Positions 29,589 through 39,166 of a stretch of 64,000 bases of DNA are shown piece after piece; position 1 is the stretch's first letter; each line of letters starts with the position of its first letter. The notes beneath the pieces were generated by a model, which ran no database searches, was not told where the DNA came from, and saw only the letters and a list, made by a program, of their open reading frames with translations. Where the stretch lies: positions 20,465 to 84,464 of the forward strand of contig CAJPVJ010000015.1 in the NCBI GenBank assembly GCA_905397405.1. The letters run 5' to 3'. Position numbers and translations under genes: made by a program. The DNA comes from Oppiella nova (Eukaryota > Arthropoda > Arachnida > Sarcoptiformes > Oppiidae).

Positions 29589-30599
29589 ATGAGTCGTGAT
29601 ACGATCAGTATCCATTTTGTGAATGCCGCCTTAACAGGTGTGAAGCGTCTAGGAATGGACGTTGACACCTTACTTTCACATGTTGGCATAGAAGCAGAAT
29701 TACTTCGCCAACCTAAAGCACGTATTTCACCAGAGCAATATACACGTTTTGTGAAAATGCTGTGGATGGTGACCCAAGATGAACATGTTGGATTTGATAT
29801 CCAACCTCGTCGTTTGGGATCTTTTGCCATCATGTGCCAATTGATTATCCACGCTAAAACTTTGGGTGATGCTTTAGAGTTATCATCACAATTTTATAAA
29901 TTATTTGGTGATGAATGGTCGGTCGCGGTCGAACGTGACAAACATGAAGCGCGTTTAGTGCCATTGATTCCAAAAACTATGGATCCTGATCATTTTATTA
30001 CTGAAAGTATGTTGATGATTTGGCATGGTTTAGCTTCATGGTTAATTGAACGTCGTATTCCTTTAGAACGGGTACATTTTGGTTACCCGCGTCCAAATCA
30101 TGCAGATGAGTATGATGCGCTGTTCTTTGCACCTGTGATGCAATTTGATATGCCACGTACTGAAATTACTTTTGCCGCAGACTATTTGGATTTACCGATT
30201 CGTCAGGATGAAGCAAGTTTAGAAGAGTTTTTAAAAGCTGCGCCTGCTCAGCTTTTGGTGAAATTCAAAAATACCAATTCTTTAACTTCGCGTATTCGTG
30301 AAGTCTTAAAGAGTCAAATTGGTGAAGAAATGCCAACCTTAAATGATGTGGCTTCAATGTTGTATTTATCACCACAAACCTTGCGCCGTCGCTTGGCTGC
30401 AGAAGGTAAGAGTTACCAAGGTGTTAAGGATGCCTTGCGTCGAGATGCTGCAATTCATTTGTTGTTAAATCCTGATTTAACCTTGGAAGATGTAGCACAA
30501 CAAGTGGGCTTTAGTGAAACCAGTACCTTCCATCGCGCATTTAAAAAATGGACAGGGGTTACCCCAGGACTATATCGTCAATTGCATGGTTATCATTAA
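29589..30599 (+). CDS. AraC family regulator with an arabinose-binding-type N-terminal domain
   Basis: A 336-residue regulator. Residues 10-190 match the Arabinose_bd type N-terminal domain; residues 235-330 form the double HTH of the AraC family, with LYLSPQTLRRRLAAEGKSY as the first and VAQQVGFSETSTFHRAFKKWTG as the second. GAAGGA precedes ATG 29589 by 7 bases; an earlier TTG is not used. It is divergent from the racemase-like gene and so may control it; the effector is unknown. Confidence 0.88.
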   Translation: MSRDTISIHFVNAALTGVKRLGMDVDTLLSHVGIEAELLRQPKARISPEQYTRFVKMLWMVTQDEHVGFDIQPRRLGSFAIMCQLIIHAKTLGDALELSSQFYKLFGDEWSVAVERDKHEARLVPLIPKTMDPDHFITESMLMIWHGLASWLIERRIPLERVHFGYPRPNHADEYDALFFAPVMQFDMPRTEITFAADYLDLPIRQDEASLEEFLKAAPAQLLVKFKNTNSLTSRIREVLKSQIGEEMPTLNDVASMLYLSPQTLRRRLAAEGKSYQGVKDALRRDAAIHLLLNPDLTLEDVAQQVGFSETSTFHRAFKKWTGVTPGLYRQLHGYH

Positions 30600-30639
30600 T
30601 TCGACATAGATGAATTCTAAAGTAATTTAGCTGATCCTA

Positions 30640-30666
30640 AGCCCAAGTGATACTTGGGCTTTTTTA
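30640..30666 (+). terminator. Intrinsic terminator after the AraC gene
   Basis: AGCCCAAGT-GAT-ACTTGGGCT followed by six Ts. Confidence 0.88.
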
Positions 30667-30746
30667 TGCCTGATCATTTCAGCTAAAATTTCTTGTAAGA
30701 TATAAGCGATAAAGTGAAAGAATTTTCAAGAATAGGGTATTAAAAA

Positions 30747-31208
30747 ATGATTAGACTTGCTGAGTTTGATGATGTGCAAGTACAAGATTTACTCAGAATT
30801 CATTTACATGGTATGCATGAAAACTCACCGATTGAGCATAGTTTTGCATTAGATCTAACTGCGTTACAACAACCCGAAATTAGCTTTTTTACCCTTTGGG
30901 AACAAAATGAACTTTTAGCTTGTGGTGCAATTCAAGAGTTGTCATCTACACATGCTGAATTAAAGTCTATGCGGACACATCCCAAACATTTACGTAAAGG
31001 TGCTGCAACAGAAATGCTGAAACATCTTTTATTGATTGCACAACAACGTGAATACCAAAAATTGAGTTTGGAAACGGGAACACACTCATCTTTTGAACCC
31101 GCAATTTGCTTGTATAAAAAATTTGGTTTTATCAAAGGTGCTTCTTTTTCAGAATATCAAGAGTCTGATTTCAATCAGTTCTATCATTTAGATTTATCCA
31201 CTCAATAG
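30747..31208 (+). CDS. GNAT family N-acetyltransferase
   Basis: A 153-residue acetyltransferase. Strand beta4 and the acetyl-CoA pyrophosphate loop are seen as LKSMRTHPKHLRKGAATEMLKHLL (about 73-96), with R-K-G-A as the Q/RxxGxG/A motif, and a C-terminal ICLYKKFGF typical of GNATs. The substrate is unknown. It is followed by a second, different GNAT gene 123 bp away. Confidence 0.85.
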   Translation: MIRLAEFDDVQVQDLLRIHLHGMHENSPIEHSFALDLTALQQPEISFFTLWEQNELLACGAIQELSSTHAELKSMRTHPKHLRKGAATEMLKHLLLIAQQREYQKLSLETGTHSSFEPAICLYKKFGFIKGASFSEYQESDFNQFYHLDLSTQ

Positions 31209-31331
31209 CGCATTGAATAATCTTCGCTATGATTGTGATGATTATGAAAAAAGAGAATATCGGACCTGCTTATTTTAGGTTTGAGCTAATTAGTTAGATG
31301 ATATTTAAATATTTTTATACTGGATATATAG

Positions 31332-31850
31332 ATGACATGTTTGATTAGAAAAATTGAGCCTTCGGATATAGCGCAACTGATCGAAATAGAAAAATCTGCT
31401 ACTCAAGCATTTTCAAGTATTCCCGAGTTATCTTGGCTTGTCGAAAGCCCAGTGTTGTCAGCACAAGATCATTTGCAATTGATTTCTTCTGCTTATGCAT
31501 TTGTTGCGATTAATCAAAAGAATCAAGCTACAGGTTTTTTATATGCAGAAAGACAAGCGCTTGATTTATATATTATCGAGTTAGATGTGAGTGCCGCATT
31601 TCAAAAACAAGGGATCGGTCGGCAATTGATTGAATATGTGATTGCTACTGCTCAGGGAGAGGGCTGTGATGCTGTGACCTTAACCACCTTTCATGATGTG
31701 ATTTGGAATCGACCATTTTATGAAAAATTAGGCTTTGAAAAGATCAATGCGCTTGAGATGCCTCTATATCTTGAGCATAAACTTGAGCATGAAGTTGCAT
31801 ATGGTTTTTCTCGTAACAGCAGATGTGCAATGAGATTGGCGCTTAATTGA
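31332..31850 (+). CDS. GNAT family N-acetyltransferase
   Basis: A 172-residue acetyltransferase. The acetyl-CoA loop is QKQGIGRQL at about residues 95-103, preceded by LDLYIIELDVSAAF, and NRPFYEKLGFEKI sits near 132-144. It is similar in size but not closely similar in sequence to the preceding GNAT, so it is not a recent duplicate. The substrate is unknown. Confidence 0.85.
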   Translation: MTCLIRKIEPSDIAQLIEIEKSATQAFSSIPELSWLVESPVLSAQDHLQLISSAYAFVAINQKNQATGFLYAERQALDLYIIELDVSAAFQKQGIGRQLIEYVIATAQGEGCDAVTLTTFHDVIWNRPFYEKLGFEKINALEMPLYLEHKLEHEVAYGFSRNSRCAMRLALN

Positions 31851-32004
31851 AATACGCGATTTGTTTTTGTTTACCCCATTCAGAGCAAACCAGCCAATTG
31901 ACAAAAAATATCAACTGACTATTTCGTTCTCGTCATTGAACTCTCAACTTTATAACGTACACTCAAAGCAGATAACAACCTAGAAGTCATAAGAAGGAAC
32001 AGCT

Positions 32005-33210
32005 ATGAGCGAGGCTTACATCATTGATGCCATTCGCACACCACGCGGAAAAGGAAAAAAAGATGGTTCACTGTATGAAGTGAAACCAATTACATTATTA
32101 ACCACACTGCTTAATGAATTGAAAGATCGTCACCAGCTTGATACTTCAAAAGTAGACGATATCGTACTGGGTTGTGTAACACCAATTGCCGATCAAGGCG
32201 GTGATATTGCTAAAACTGCTGCAATTGCGGCAGGCTGGGACAATGATGTTGCCGGTGTGCAAATCAATCGTTTCTGTGCTTCAGGTCTTGAAGCTGTCAA
32301 TATGGCTGCACAAAAAGTACGTTCAGGCTGGGAAGATATTGTTGTTGCTGGCGGCGTAGAGTCTATGTCACGTATTCCAATGGGTTCCGATGGTGGACCT
32401 TGGGCACTGGATCCTGAAACAAATTTAAAATCACATTTTGTTCCTCAAGGGATTGGCGCGGATTTAATTGCCACGCTCGATGGCTATAGCCGTACAGATG
32501 TGGATGAGTTTGCTGCCAACTCACAACGTAAAGCTGCTGCTGCACAGGCCGCGGGACGCTTTGATCAGTCCGTGGTTGCGGTTAAAGATAAAGCTGGTGT
32601 TACGATTCTTGACAAAGATGAATTCATTAAACCGACCACAACTGCTGAAGGCTTGGCAAAACTCAATCCAAGTTTTGAAATGATGGGTGGAATGGGCTTT
32701 GATGCGATTGCATTACAACAATATCCAGAAGCGCAAAAAATTAACCATGTACATCATGCTGGAAACTCATCGGGCATCGTAGATGGCGCAGCTGTGGTGC
32801 TGATTGCTTCTGAAAAAGCAGTCAAAGAGCAAGGCTTAAAACCTCGTGCAAAAGTGTTGGCAACGGCATTGGTTGGAACAGATCCAACCATCATGCTCAC
32901 AGGTCCTGCACCTGCTGCGCGTAAGGCGCTGGCAAAAGCAGGTCTCACTATTGACGATATTGACCTCTTTGAAGTGAATGAAGCCTTTGCATCTGTGGTG
33001 ATGCGTTTTATGACTGAACTTAAAGTTCCTGCTGAAAAGGTCAATGTAAATGGGGGTGCAATTGCAATGGGGCACCCATTGGGCGCAACAGGGGCAATGA
33101 TTCTTGGTACGCTGCTTGATGAATTAGAACGTCAGGGTAAAAAACGTGGTCTAGCAACATTGTGTGTAGGTGGTGGCATGGGTATTGCGACCATTATTGA
33201 GTTGGTATAA
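32005..33210 (+). CDS. Acetyl-CoA C-acyltransferase (thiolase)
   Basis: Thiolytic cleavage of 3-ketoacyl-CoA, the last step of beta-oxidation. The 401-residue protein has the nucleophilic cysteine in [11 protein letters not shown] (about residue 90), the thiolase HPLGATGA block near 355 and the C-terminal CVGGGMGIA with the second catalytic cysteine. The start is preceded by AAGGAAC. It is followed 11 bp later by the FadB/FadJ-type multifunctional gene, so the two form an operon with thiolase first, opposite to the fadBA order. Confidence 0.94.
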   Translation: MSEAYIIDAIRTPRGKGKKDGSLYEVKPITLLTTLLNELKDRHQLDTSKVDDIVLGCVTPIADQGGDIAKTAAIAAGWDNDVAGVQINRFCASGLEAVNMAAQKVRSGWEDIVVAGGVESMSRIPMGSDGGPWALDPETNLKSHFVPQGIGADLIATLDGYSRTDVDEFAANSQRKAAAAQAAGRFDQSVVAVKDKAGVTILDKDEFIKPTTTAEGLAKLNPSFEMMGGMGFDAIALQQYPEAQKINHVHHAGNSSGIVDGAAVVLIASEKAVKEQGLKPRAKVLATALVGTDPTIMLTGPAPAARKALAKAGLTIDDIDLFEVNEAFASVVMRFMTELKVPAEKVNVNGGAIAMGHPLGATGAMILGTLLDELERQGKKRGLATLCVGGGMGIATIIELV

Positions 33211-33221
33211 GGAGAATAATA

Positions 33222-35354
33222 ATGAGTGCAATTCAATATGAAAAAAATGCGGATGGCATTGTTATTTTAACGATGGATTCTCCAAACCAGTCTGCAAATA
33301 CCATGAACGCTGATTTTCGTGTGGCTTTAGAAAATGTTGTGTCTAAACTTAAATCTGAAACAGATTTAAAAGGTGTGATTTATCGTTCTGCGAAAAAAAC
33401 TTTTTTTGCTGGCGGTGATCTGGATGAGCTGATTGAGGCAACGCCAGAACATGCCACTGAATTCTTTAATATGACTGCCAAGCTAAAAGGTGATCTTCGT
33501 GCGATTGATACATTAGGTGTTCCTGTGGTTGCGGCGATTAATGGTACAGCGCTAGGTGGTGGTTGGGAAATTGCTTTAAGTTGCCATTACCGTATTGCTT
33601 TAAATAATCCAAAAACCAAATTAGGTTTGCCAGAAGTAACACTGGGCTTACTTCCCGGTGGCGGTGGTGTGGTGCGTATGGTGCGCCTGCTGGGTTTACA
33701 GAATGCATTCCCATTCCTTATGGAAGGTAAGCAATTCGGGGTAGATAATGCCAAGTCTTTAGGTTTGGTCAATGAGCTTGCGGATAGCGAGCAAGACATG
33801 CTGGACAAAGCGATTGCTTGGATCAAAGCCAATCCAAAATCTCAACAGCCTTATGATGTGAAAGGTTATAAAATTCCGGGTGGCGATCCTAAAACACCTG
33901 CGGTTGCTCAGATTCTGGCAATTGCACCGGCAATGCTACGTGATAAAACCAAGGGCTGTTATCCAGCGCCTGAAGCGATTATGGCTGCCGCAGTGGAAGG
34001 CGCCCAAGTTGATGTAGATACCGCTTTCCGTATAGAAGGGCGTTACTTTACTTATCTTGCAACAGGGCAAGTTGCCAAGAATATGATTGGCACGTTCTGG
34101 CATGGTTTGAATGCAATTAAAGCAGGTGCAAGTCGTCCTAAAAACATTGCTAAGTGGCAAGCGACCAAAGTGGGTGTACTTGGTGCAGGCATGATGGGGG
34201 CGGGTATTGCATATTCGACAGCAATCAAAGGCATTCAAGTTGTGCTAAAAGATGTCTCTGTGGAAAATGCTGAAAAGGGTAAAGCTTATAGTCAAAAACT
34301 ATTGGATAAACGTGTTTCGCAAGGTCGTATGAGCGCGGAAAAGCGTGATCAAGTTTTAAGTTTGATTACCGCAACAGCATCTGCAGAAGACTTAAAAGAC
34401 TGTGATTTGATTATCGAAGCTGTATTTGAAAATCAAGAATTAAAAGCCAAAGTGACTCAAGAAGCGGAACAATTTCTTGCCAATAATGGTGTCATGGCCT
34501 CAAATACATCAACATTACCGATCACAGGTTTAGCCAAAGCCTCTAAAGATGATACGCATTTTATTGGTCTACATTTCTTTAGTCCTGTCGATAAAATGCA
34601 ATTGGTTGAAATCATCAAAGGTAAAAACACCTCTGCCGAAACCTTAGCAAAAGCCTATGACTATGTGCAACAAATTGGCAAAACGCCAATTGTGGTCAAT
34701 GATAGCCGTGGTTTCTTCACCAGCCGTGTGTTTGGAACGTTTGTGCAAGAAGGTCTACGTTTACTGCATGAAGGCGTACATCCTGCACGTATTGAGATGG
34801 CAGCACTGAAAGCAGGTATGCCTGTTGGCCCATTGGCGATTCAAGATGAAGTGGCATTAACACTTTCTGAGCATGTGGCCAAAGAAACCCGTAAAGCACT
34901 TCAGGCTGAAGGTAAGGATTTACCGCTTTCAGGTGCTGATGATGTTATTGAAACTATGATTCACACCTTTGAACGTAAAGGCAAGGCTGCAGGTGCTGGT
35001 TTTTATGAGTATCCAGAAGGTGGTAAAAAGCATCTTTGGGATGGCTTAAGCCATTGGACGAAAAATGTTGATATTTCTGAGCAGGAAATGATCGACCGTT
35101 TCCTATTTGTTCAAGCTTTAGATACCTTACGTTGCTATGAAGAGCATGTGTTGGAATCTGTGATTGATGCCAATATTGGTTCGATTTTTGGTATTGGCTT
35201 TGCGCCGTGGACGGGTGGTGCGATTCAATTCTTAAATCAGTATGGTTTAGAAAAAACTCTAGTTCGAGCGAACTCGCTTGAAGCAAAATATGGCGAACGT
35301 TTTAAAGCACCGCAAAAGTTAATTGATCAAATTCCACATGGAAAGATTATCTGA
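33222..35354 (+). CDS. 3-hydroxyacyl-CoA dehydrogenase/enoyl-CoA hydratase (FadB/FadJ type)
   Basis: A bifunctional beta-oxidation enzyme of 710 residues. The crotonase domain (about 1-200) has the oxyanion-hole GTALGGGWEIALSCHYRIA and PEVTLGLLPGGGG with a catalytic Glu. The dehydrogenase domain (about 310-600) has the NAD fold GVLGAGMMGAGIAY and the STLPITGLA...HFFSPVDKM block. A C-terminal helical domain follows. AGGAGA lies 6 bases before the ATG. The length and order match the alpha subunit of a trifunctional complex with the upstream thiolase. A terminator follows. Confidence 0.94.
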   Translation: MSAIQYEKNADGIVILTMDSPNQSANTMNADFRVALENVVSKLKSETDLKGVIYRSAKKTFFAGGDLDELIEATPEHATEFFNMTAKLKGDLRAIDTLGVPVVAAINGTALGGGWEIALSCHYRIALNNPKTKLGLPEVTLGLLPGGGGVVRMVRLLGLQNAFPFLMEGKQFGVDNAKSLGLVNELADSEQDMLDKAIAWIKANPKSQQPYDVKGYKIPGGDPKTPAVAQILAIAPAMLRDKTKGCYPAPEAIMAAAVEGAQVDVDTAFRIEGRYFTYLATGQVAKNMIGTFWHGLNAIKAGASRPKNIAKWQATKVGVLGAGMMGAGIAYSTAIKGIQVVLKDVSVENAEKGKAYSQKLLDKRVSQGRMSAEKRDQVLSLITATASAEDLKDCDLIIEAVFENQELKAKVTQEAEQFLANNGVMASNTSTLPITGLAKASKDDTHFIGLHFFSPVDKMQLVEIIKGKNTSAETLAKAYDYVQQIGKTPIVVNDSRGFFTSRVFGTFVQEGLRLLHEGVHPARIEMAALKAGMPVGPLAIQDEVALTLSEHVAKETRKALQAEGKDLPLSGADDVIETMIHTFERKGKAAGAGFYEYPEGGKKHLWDGLSHWTKNVDISEQEMIDRFLFVQALDTLRCYEEHVLESVIDANIGSIFGIGFAPWTGGAIQFLNQYGLEKTLVRANSLEAKYGERFKAPQKLIDQIPHGKII

Positions 35355-35420
35355 TTTTTATATATTGCTTTAAAAATTGTAGATGAATGTCTCAAGCATA
35401 GATTAGACAATGATTTGCAC

Positions 35421-35450
35421 AGAAAGAGGTCAAGTACCTCTTTCTTTTTT
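35421..35450 (+). terminator. Intrinsic terminator after the fad operon
   Basis: AGAAAGAGGT-CAAGT-ACCTCTTTCT followed by a T-run. Confidence 0.88.
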
Positions 35451-35573
35451 CGAATAGATTTTACTTTTTATAGAATAAAAGTGTATGAAAAACATGCAAA
35501 ACCAGTTAGTATCTGGCTACAGCTTTAGTACAAAAAATGTCAGTAACACTTATAAAATAAAGAGAGAAAAGCA

Positions 35574-35951
35574 ATGTCACAAAATAAAACCGAAGATCAA
35601 TATAATGCGATTGATTGGTTTAAAAAATGTCTAAGTAATTATGCCAACTTTTCTGGGCGTGCTCGCCGTAAAGAATATTGGTACTTTGTATTGATACAGT
35701 TTGTTGTACTGATCATTGCAGTGATTTTAGACTCAATCATTTTTAAAAAACCGTTTGTGTTGTATTTGATCACTGTATTAGCACTGATCGTGCCTTCAAT
35801 TTCAGTTGCAGCTCGCCGTTTACATGATATAGGAAAGACAGGTTGGTGGTATCTGCTTATCTTTGTTCCTTTTGGTGCCTTTGTTTTAATTTACTGGTTT
35901 GCTTCAGATACCAAGCCTGAAACAAATCAATGGGGTGGTCCTGCAAAGTAA
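35574..35951 (+). CDS. DUF805 family membrane protein
   Basis: A 125-residue inner-membrane protein. The DUF805 signature is clear: YANFSGRARRKEYWYFVL at about 21-38, three hydrophobic helices, VAARRLHDIGKTGWWYLLIFVPF near 82-104, and an end of the TKPETNQWGG type. The function is unknown (YhaH/YhaI family). It is a single gene with a strong terminator. Confidence 0.9.
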   Translation: MSQNKTEDQYNAIDWFKKCLSNYANFSGRARRKEYWYFVLIQFVVLIIAVILDSIIFKKPFVLYLITVLALIVPSISVAARRLHDIGKTGWWYLLIFVPFGAFVLIYWFASDTKPETNQWGGPAK

Positions 35952-35963
35952 TTTTTGCAGATT

Positions 35964-35991
35964 AAAAAATAGGGCATTTGCCCTATTTTTT
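35964..35991 (+). terminator. Intrinsic terminator after the DUF805 gene
   Basis: A 13-bp stem, AAAAAATAGGGCA with its complement, a 2-base loop and a T-run. Confidence 0.85.
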
Positions 35992-36164
35992 ATGAATTAA
36001 ATCAAAGCTAAATTTTATCTATCAAGCGAATATTTTATAGGTTAAATCGTGATAAAAGTGGATTGATTTGGTGTGTGATGGTGTTGCTAAATTTGAAAAA
36101 ATAGCAATAATCGAAGGACCGACTAAAGTCTGATACTTCCCTTATAAAAGGATTGGGAATTCAC

Positions 36165-37160
36165 ATGGATTTAATACAAAGCAATGGTCAACCCCGTTAT
36201 GGGCGTTTTAAAGATGTGCCGAGTAAGATTAATGTTAATCAATATATCTACAAAACCCCGTATGGCAAAGTATTAACAGGTTGGCGTAAGTATTTAAAAT
36301 ATAAAAAGTTTAAATTTTGTGGTATCCAGCATGAACACTATTCTATCGGTATTGCAATTGCAGATATTGGTTGGGCAGGGCATGGCTTTATTTATGTCTA
36401 TGACCATTCAACGAATGAAGTTTTAGAATGGAATGCCAATACGATTTTAGGGCGAGGGACAAGCTTAGATGAGCAACCTTTGTATAGCCAAAGTCACTTT
36501 AGTAAATCACCTTTTGAATTTGAAATGCAACATGCCAATGGTGTGCGTTATATACGGGCAACTCGAAATGGTGAAGAGCAGTTAAAAGCCCGCATTTTTT
36601 GTGCAGGAACAGAGCCTTTAAGCTTGTGTAGTCCCAATGGTATTAATGGTTGGACCTATACGCAAAAGAAAACCACCTTGGCTGTAGAAGGCTTCTTTAT
36701 CAATAAAGATAAAGTGCGTATAGATTTTAATGAAAAAACTTTGGCATCTCTCGATGACACCTGTGGGTTTTTAAGACCCGAAACAGCGTGGTTTTGGTTA
36801 TCGTGTAACTTTTGGGATACGCAAGGAAACCGTATAGGCTTAAACCTCGCTTCAGGTGTAAATGAGAGTTTTGGCAATGAAAATTGTTTGTGGGTCAATG
36901 GCGTTCTATATGCAGTTGCCGATGTACTGTTTGAAAAGTTAGATGCAAACCTGTGGTCAATTCGCTCTTTAGACCAGAAATTAAACCTGACAGTAGAAAC
37001 CGGCTGGCGGAGATTTGAAAACTTAAATTTACGTTTGGTGGGGAGTCAGTTTAGCCAATGGCAATCACGCATTAGTGGTACGGTCGAATCTGAAGTGGGT
37101 GAGTGTATTCAGTTAGATCAAGCCTATGGCTTGTTGGAACAGCATTACGCGAAATGGTAA
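36165..37160 (+). CDS. DUF2804 family protein
   Basis: A 331-residue protein. The recognisable blocks are an N-terminal NGQPRYGRF, the central SLCSPNGINGWTYTQKKTTLAVEG (about 150-173), LDDTCGFLRPETAWFWLSC and GLNLASGVNESFGNENCLWVNGVLY, all typical of DUF2804. The fold is thought to be a beta-rich sandwich; the function is unknown. Start ATG 36165 has GGGAA a few bases upstream; ATG 36153 is an alternative giving four more residues. It converges on the PF10118 pair. Confidence 0.8.
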   Translation: MDLIQSNGQPRYGRFKDVPSKINVNQYIYKTPYGKVLTGWRKYLKYKKFKFCGIQHEHYSIGIAIADIGWAGHGFIYVYDHSTNEVLEWNANTILGRGTSLDEQPLYSQSHFSKSPFEFEMQHANGVRYIRATRNGEEQLKARIFCAGTEPLSLCSPNGINGWTYTQKKTTLAVEGFFINKDKVRIDFNEKTLASLDDTCGFLRPETAWFWLSCNFWDTQGNRIGLNLASGVNESFGNENCLWVNGVLYAVADVLFEKLDANLWSIRSLDQKLNLTVETGWRRFENLNLRLVGSQFSQWQSRISGTVESEVGECIQLDQAYGLLEQHYAKW

Positions 37161-37189
37161 GGCTGTTCTTATTTAAAGCTTTTTTAACC

Positions 37190-38065
37190 TTATAAAGCAG
37201 CCTTCCAAAATGCTTCACCTGCTTGAATCGGATCATTGGTTTCGGCCAAAACATCGACCCAAACCTGATATTGTCGAATCACAGGGTGTTGGCTCGGATG
37301 AAAATCAGGCTTAAACCAATCTAAGTATTGTTCACGCATTGCTGATAATTTACCGTGTTTGCCAAAAAACCATGGAATACCTTTGAGTGCAAATTGAGCA
37401 CGTTGCAAACGACTGAATCCATCGTATTTAAGCATGACATTGGCACGGTAAAAGGTAAATCCAAACATTTGTAAAGTGACAAAGGCAAGCGCAAATTTAC
37501 GTAAGTTTTCAGGAACTTCTCCCACCTCTTTCATGACATCAAAAGCGACATCTCGATGTTCCATTTCTTCGATTGAATGCCAAGCAAATAGAGCACGAAC
37601 AAAAGGGTGAACCTCTGCTAAAGTCTCTTGTTTACTATAAAAAGTTTCTGCCATTAATGCGGTAAGATGTTCTGCTGCGGCAGTCATGGCAATGTTGTAC
37701 TGTTTGGAACGATGTTTCAGTATATGCTCGAAATGTGCACCCATAAATTTTACAAACTGATCAACAGGCATGCCTTGGTGCAGCATTTCTTCATTCATTT
37801 TGTCATGTGCAATACCGTGCTGTGCTTCCTGTCGAATAAAATCCGTGACACGTTGCTGTAAATCAGGATCGGTGATTTTGTCACGCAGTGCCCGAACACT
37901 TTGAATGAAATATCTTTCACCTACAGGAAAGGTCAGACTCAGCGCATCAAACATACGGGTACGAAAAGGGTCATTATCAAACCAAAAGCGTGGAACTTCA
38001 TTCAATCTAAAATCTAAATTGCTGCGAACCACAGGATCAACTTGGTGTTTTACATATGCATTCAT
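37190..38065 (-). CDS. PF10118 family protein ('metal-dependent hydrolase'), downstream paralogue
   Basis: A 291-residue protein close in sequence to its upstream neighbour at 38137-39012. Conserved acidic/histidine motifs include DFIRQEAQHGIAHDKMN (about 88-104), AAAEHLTALMAETF and AWHSIEEMEHRDVAFD. Two ExxH motifs and extra Glu residues on helices suggest a ferritin-like di-iron site, although the family is catalogued as a predicted metal-dependent hydrolase. A hydrophobic stretch near 205 could touch membrane. The pair likely forms an operon, divergent from an AraC regulator. Confidence 0.82.
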   Translation of the reverse strand: MNAYVKHQVDPVVRSNLDFRLNEVPRFWFDNDPFRTRMFDALSLTFPVGERYFIQSVRALRDKITDPDLQQRVTDFIRQEAQHGIAHDKMNEEMLHQGMPVDQFVKFMGAHFEHILKHRSKQYNIAMTAAAEHLTALMAETFYSKQETLAEVHPFVRALFAWHSIEEMEHRDVAFDVMKEVGEVPENLRKFALAFVTLQMFGFTFYRANVMLKYDGFSRLQRAQFALKGIPWFFGKHGKLSAMREQYLDWFKPDFHPSQHPVIRQYQVWVDVLAETNDPIQAGEAFWKAAL

Positions 38066-38136
38066 TGTTTTATTTCTCGCATTATTCAGTTCAAATCCCT
38101 ATTCAGGATAGAACTGATCGGTTTATATCAAGACAG

Positions 38137-39012
38137 CTATAGTCCAGCCTGCCAAAATGCATCACCTGCTTGAATAGGATCATTGGTTTCAGCCATCGTA
38201 TCGACCCAAACTTGATATTGTCGAATTACAGGGTGTTGGCTCGGATGAAAATCTTTTTTAAACCAGTCTAAATATTCATTTTTCATTGCAGATAAAATCC
38301 CTTTTTTACCGAAGAACCAAGGCAATCCTTGCGTTGCCATTTTTAAACGTTCTATACGGCTGAATCCATCATGTTTAAGCATGATATTGGCACGGTAGAG
38401 GGTAAAGTTGAACATCATTATGGTGGTAAAGGCTAAAGCAAATCGACGTAAGTTGTCAGGGACCTCACCGACTTGTTGCATCACATCAAAGGCCACATCT
38501 CGATGCTCCATTTCTTCAATAGAATGCCACGCCAGTAAGGCCCGGACATAAGGATGTGCTTCAGATAAGGTTGCCTTATGGCGATAAAATGTTTCTGCCA
38601 TCAAAGCGGTGAGATGTTCAGCGGCAGCTGTCATCGCAATATTGTATTGAGGCGAGCGTTGGCTCAATTCAAATTTAAAAATCTTACTTAAAAGTTGGAT
38701 AAATTGATCGACAGGCATGCCTTGATCTTTCATGACCTGATTCATTTTGTCATGTGCAATACCATGTTGTGCTTCTTGACGAATAAAATCAGCAACACGT
38801 TGTTGTAAATCTGGATCGGTGATTTTGTCACGGAAGAGTCGGACACTTTCTATGAAATAGCGCTCACCATCAGGGAAGGTCAGACTGAGTGCGTCAAATA
38901 GTCGCGTGCGAAATGGATCTCCACCAAACCAGAAGCGAGGGACTTCCTCAAGTTTAAAGTTGAGCTTGGTTCGAACCACTGGATCGACCTGATATGTAAC
39001 TAATGCATTCAT
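38137..39012 (-). CDS. PF10118 family protein ('metal-dependent hydrolase'), upstream paralogue
   Basis: 291 residues, collinear with the downstream paralogue without gaps and largely identical to it over the whole length: same N-terminus (MNALVTYQVDPVVR against MNAYVKHQVDPVVR), same EAQHGIAHDKMN, AAAEHLTALMAETFY and HSIEEMEHRDVAFD motifs. This is a tandem duplication with moderate divergence, not a recent copy. It is the first gene after the regulator-facing promoter region. The reaction is unknown. Confidence 0.82.
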   Translation of the reverse strand: MNALVTYQVDPVVRTKLNFKLEEVPRFWFGGDPFRTRLFDALSLTFPDGERYFIESVRLFRDKITDPDLQQRVADFIRQEAQHGIAHDKMNQVMKDQGMPVDQFIQLLSKIFKFELSQRSPQYNIAMTAAAEHLTALMAETFYRHKATLSEAHPYVRALLAWHSIEEMEHRDVAFDVMQQVGEVPDNLRRFALAFTTIMMFNFTLYRANIMLKHDGFSRIERLKMATQGLPWFFGKKGILSAMKNEYLDWFKKDFHPSQHPVIRQYQVWVDTMAETNDPIQAGDAFWQAGL

Positions 39013-39071
39013 TTTATTTTACTTGCATCACGGTTGATGATTTCAGTATGTCGGGATTTTGCAAGTTTGTT

Positions 39072-39100
39072 TTGACAGATATTGCCATTTTTTATACATT
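39072..39100 (+). promoter_or_regulatory. Promoter of the second AraC gene
   Basis: TTGACA (39072-39077), a 17-bp spacer, TACATT (39095-39100). It lies in the divergent region between the PF10118 pair and the AraC gene. Confidence 0.55.
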
Positions 39101-39112
39101 TTACGACAAAAT

Positions 39113-39135
39113 GAAAATTTGCAATGTCAATTTTC
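39113..39135. promoter_or_regulatory. GAAAATT-N9-AATTTTC inverted repeat
   Basis: A perfect 7-bp inverted repeat just downstream of the AraC promoter, between the divergent genes. It is a candidate operator for mutual control. Confidence 0.4.
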
Positions 39136-39166
39136 TAAGTTAAAGGATTAAAAAGAGTGCAAGACG

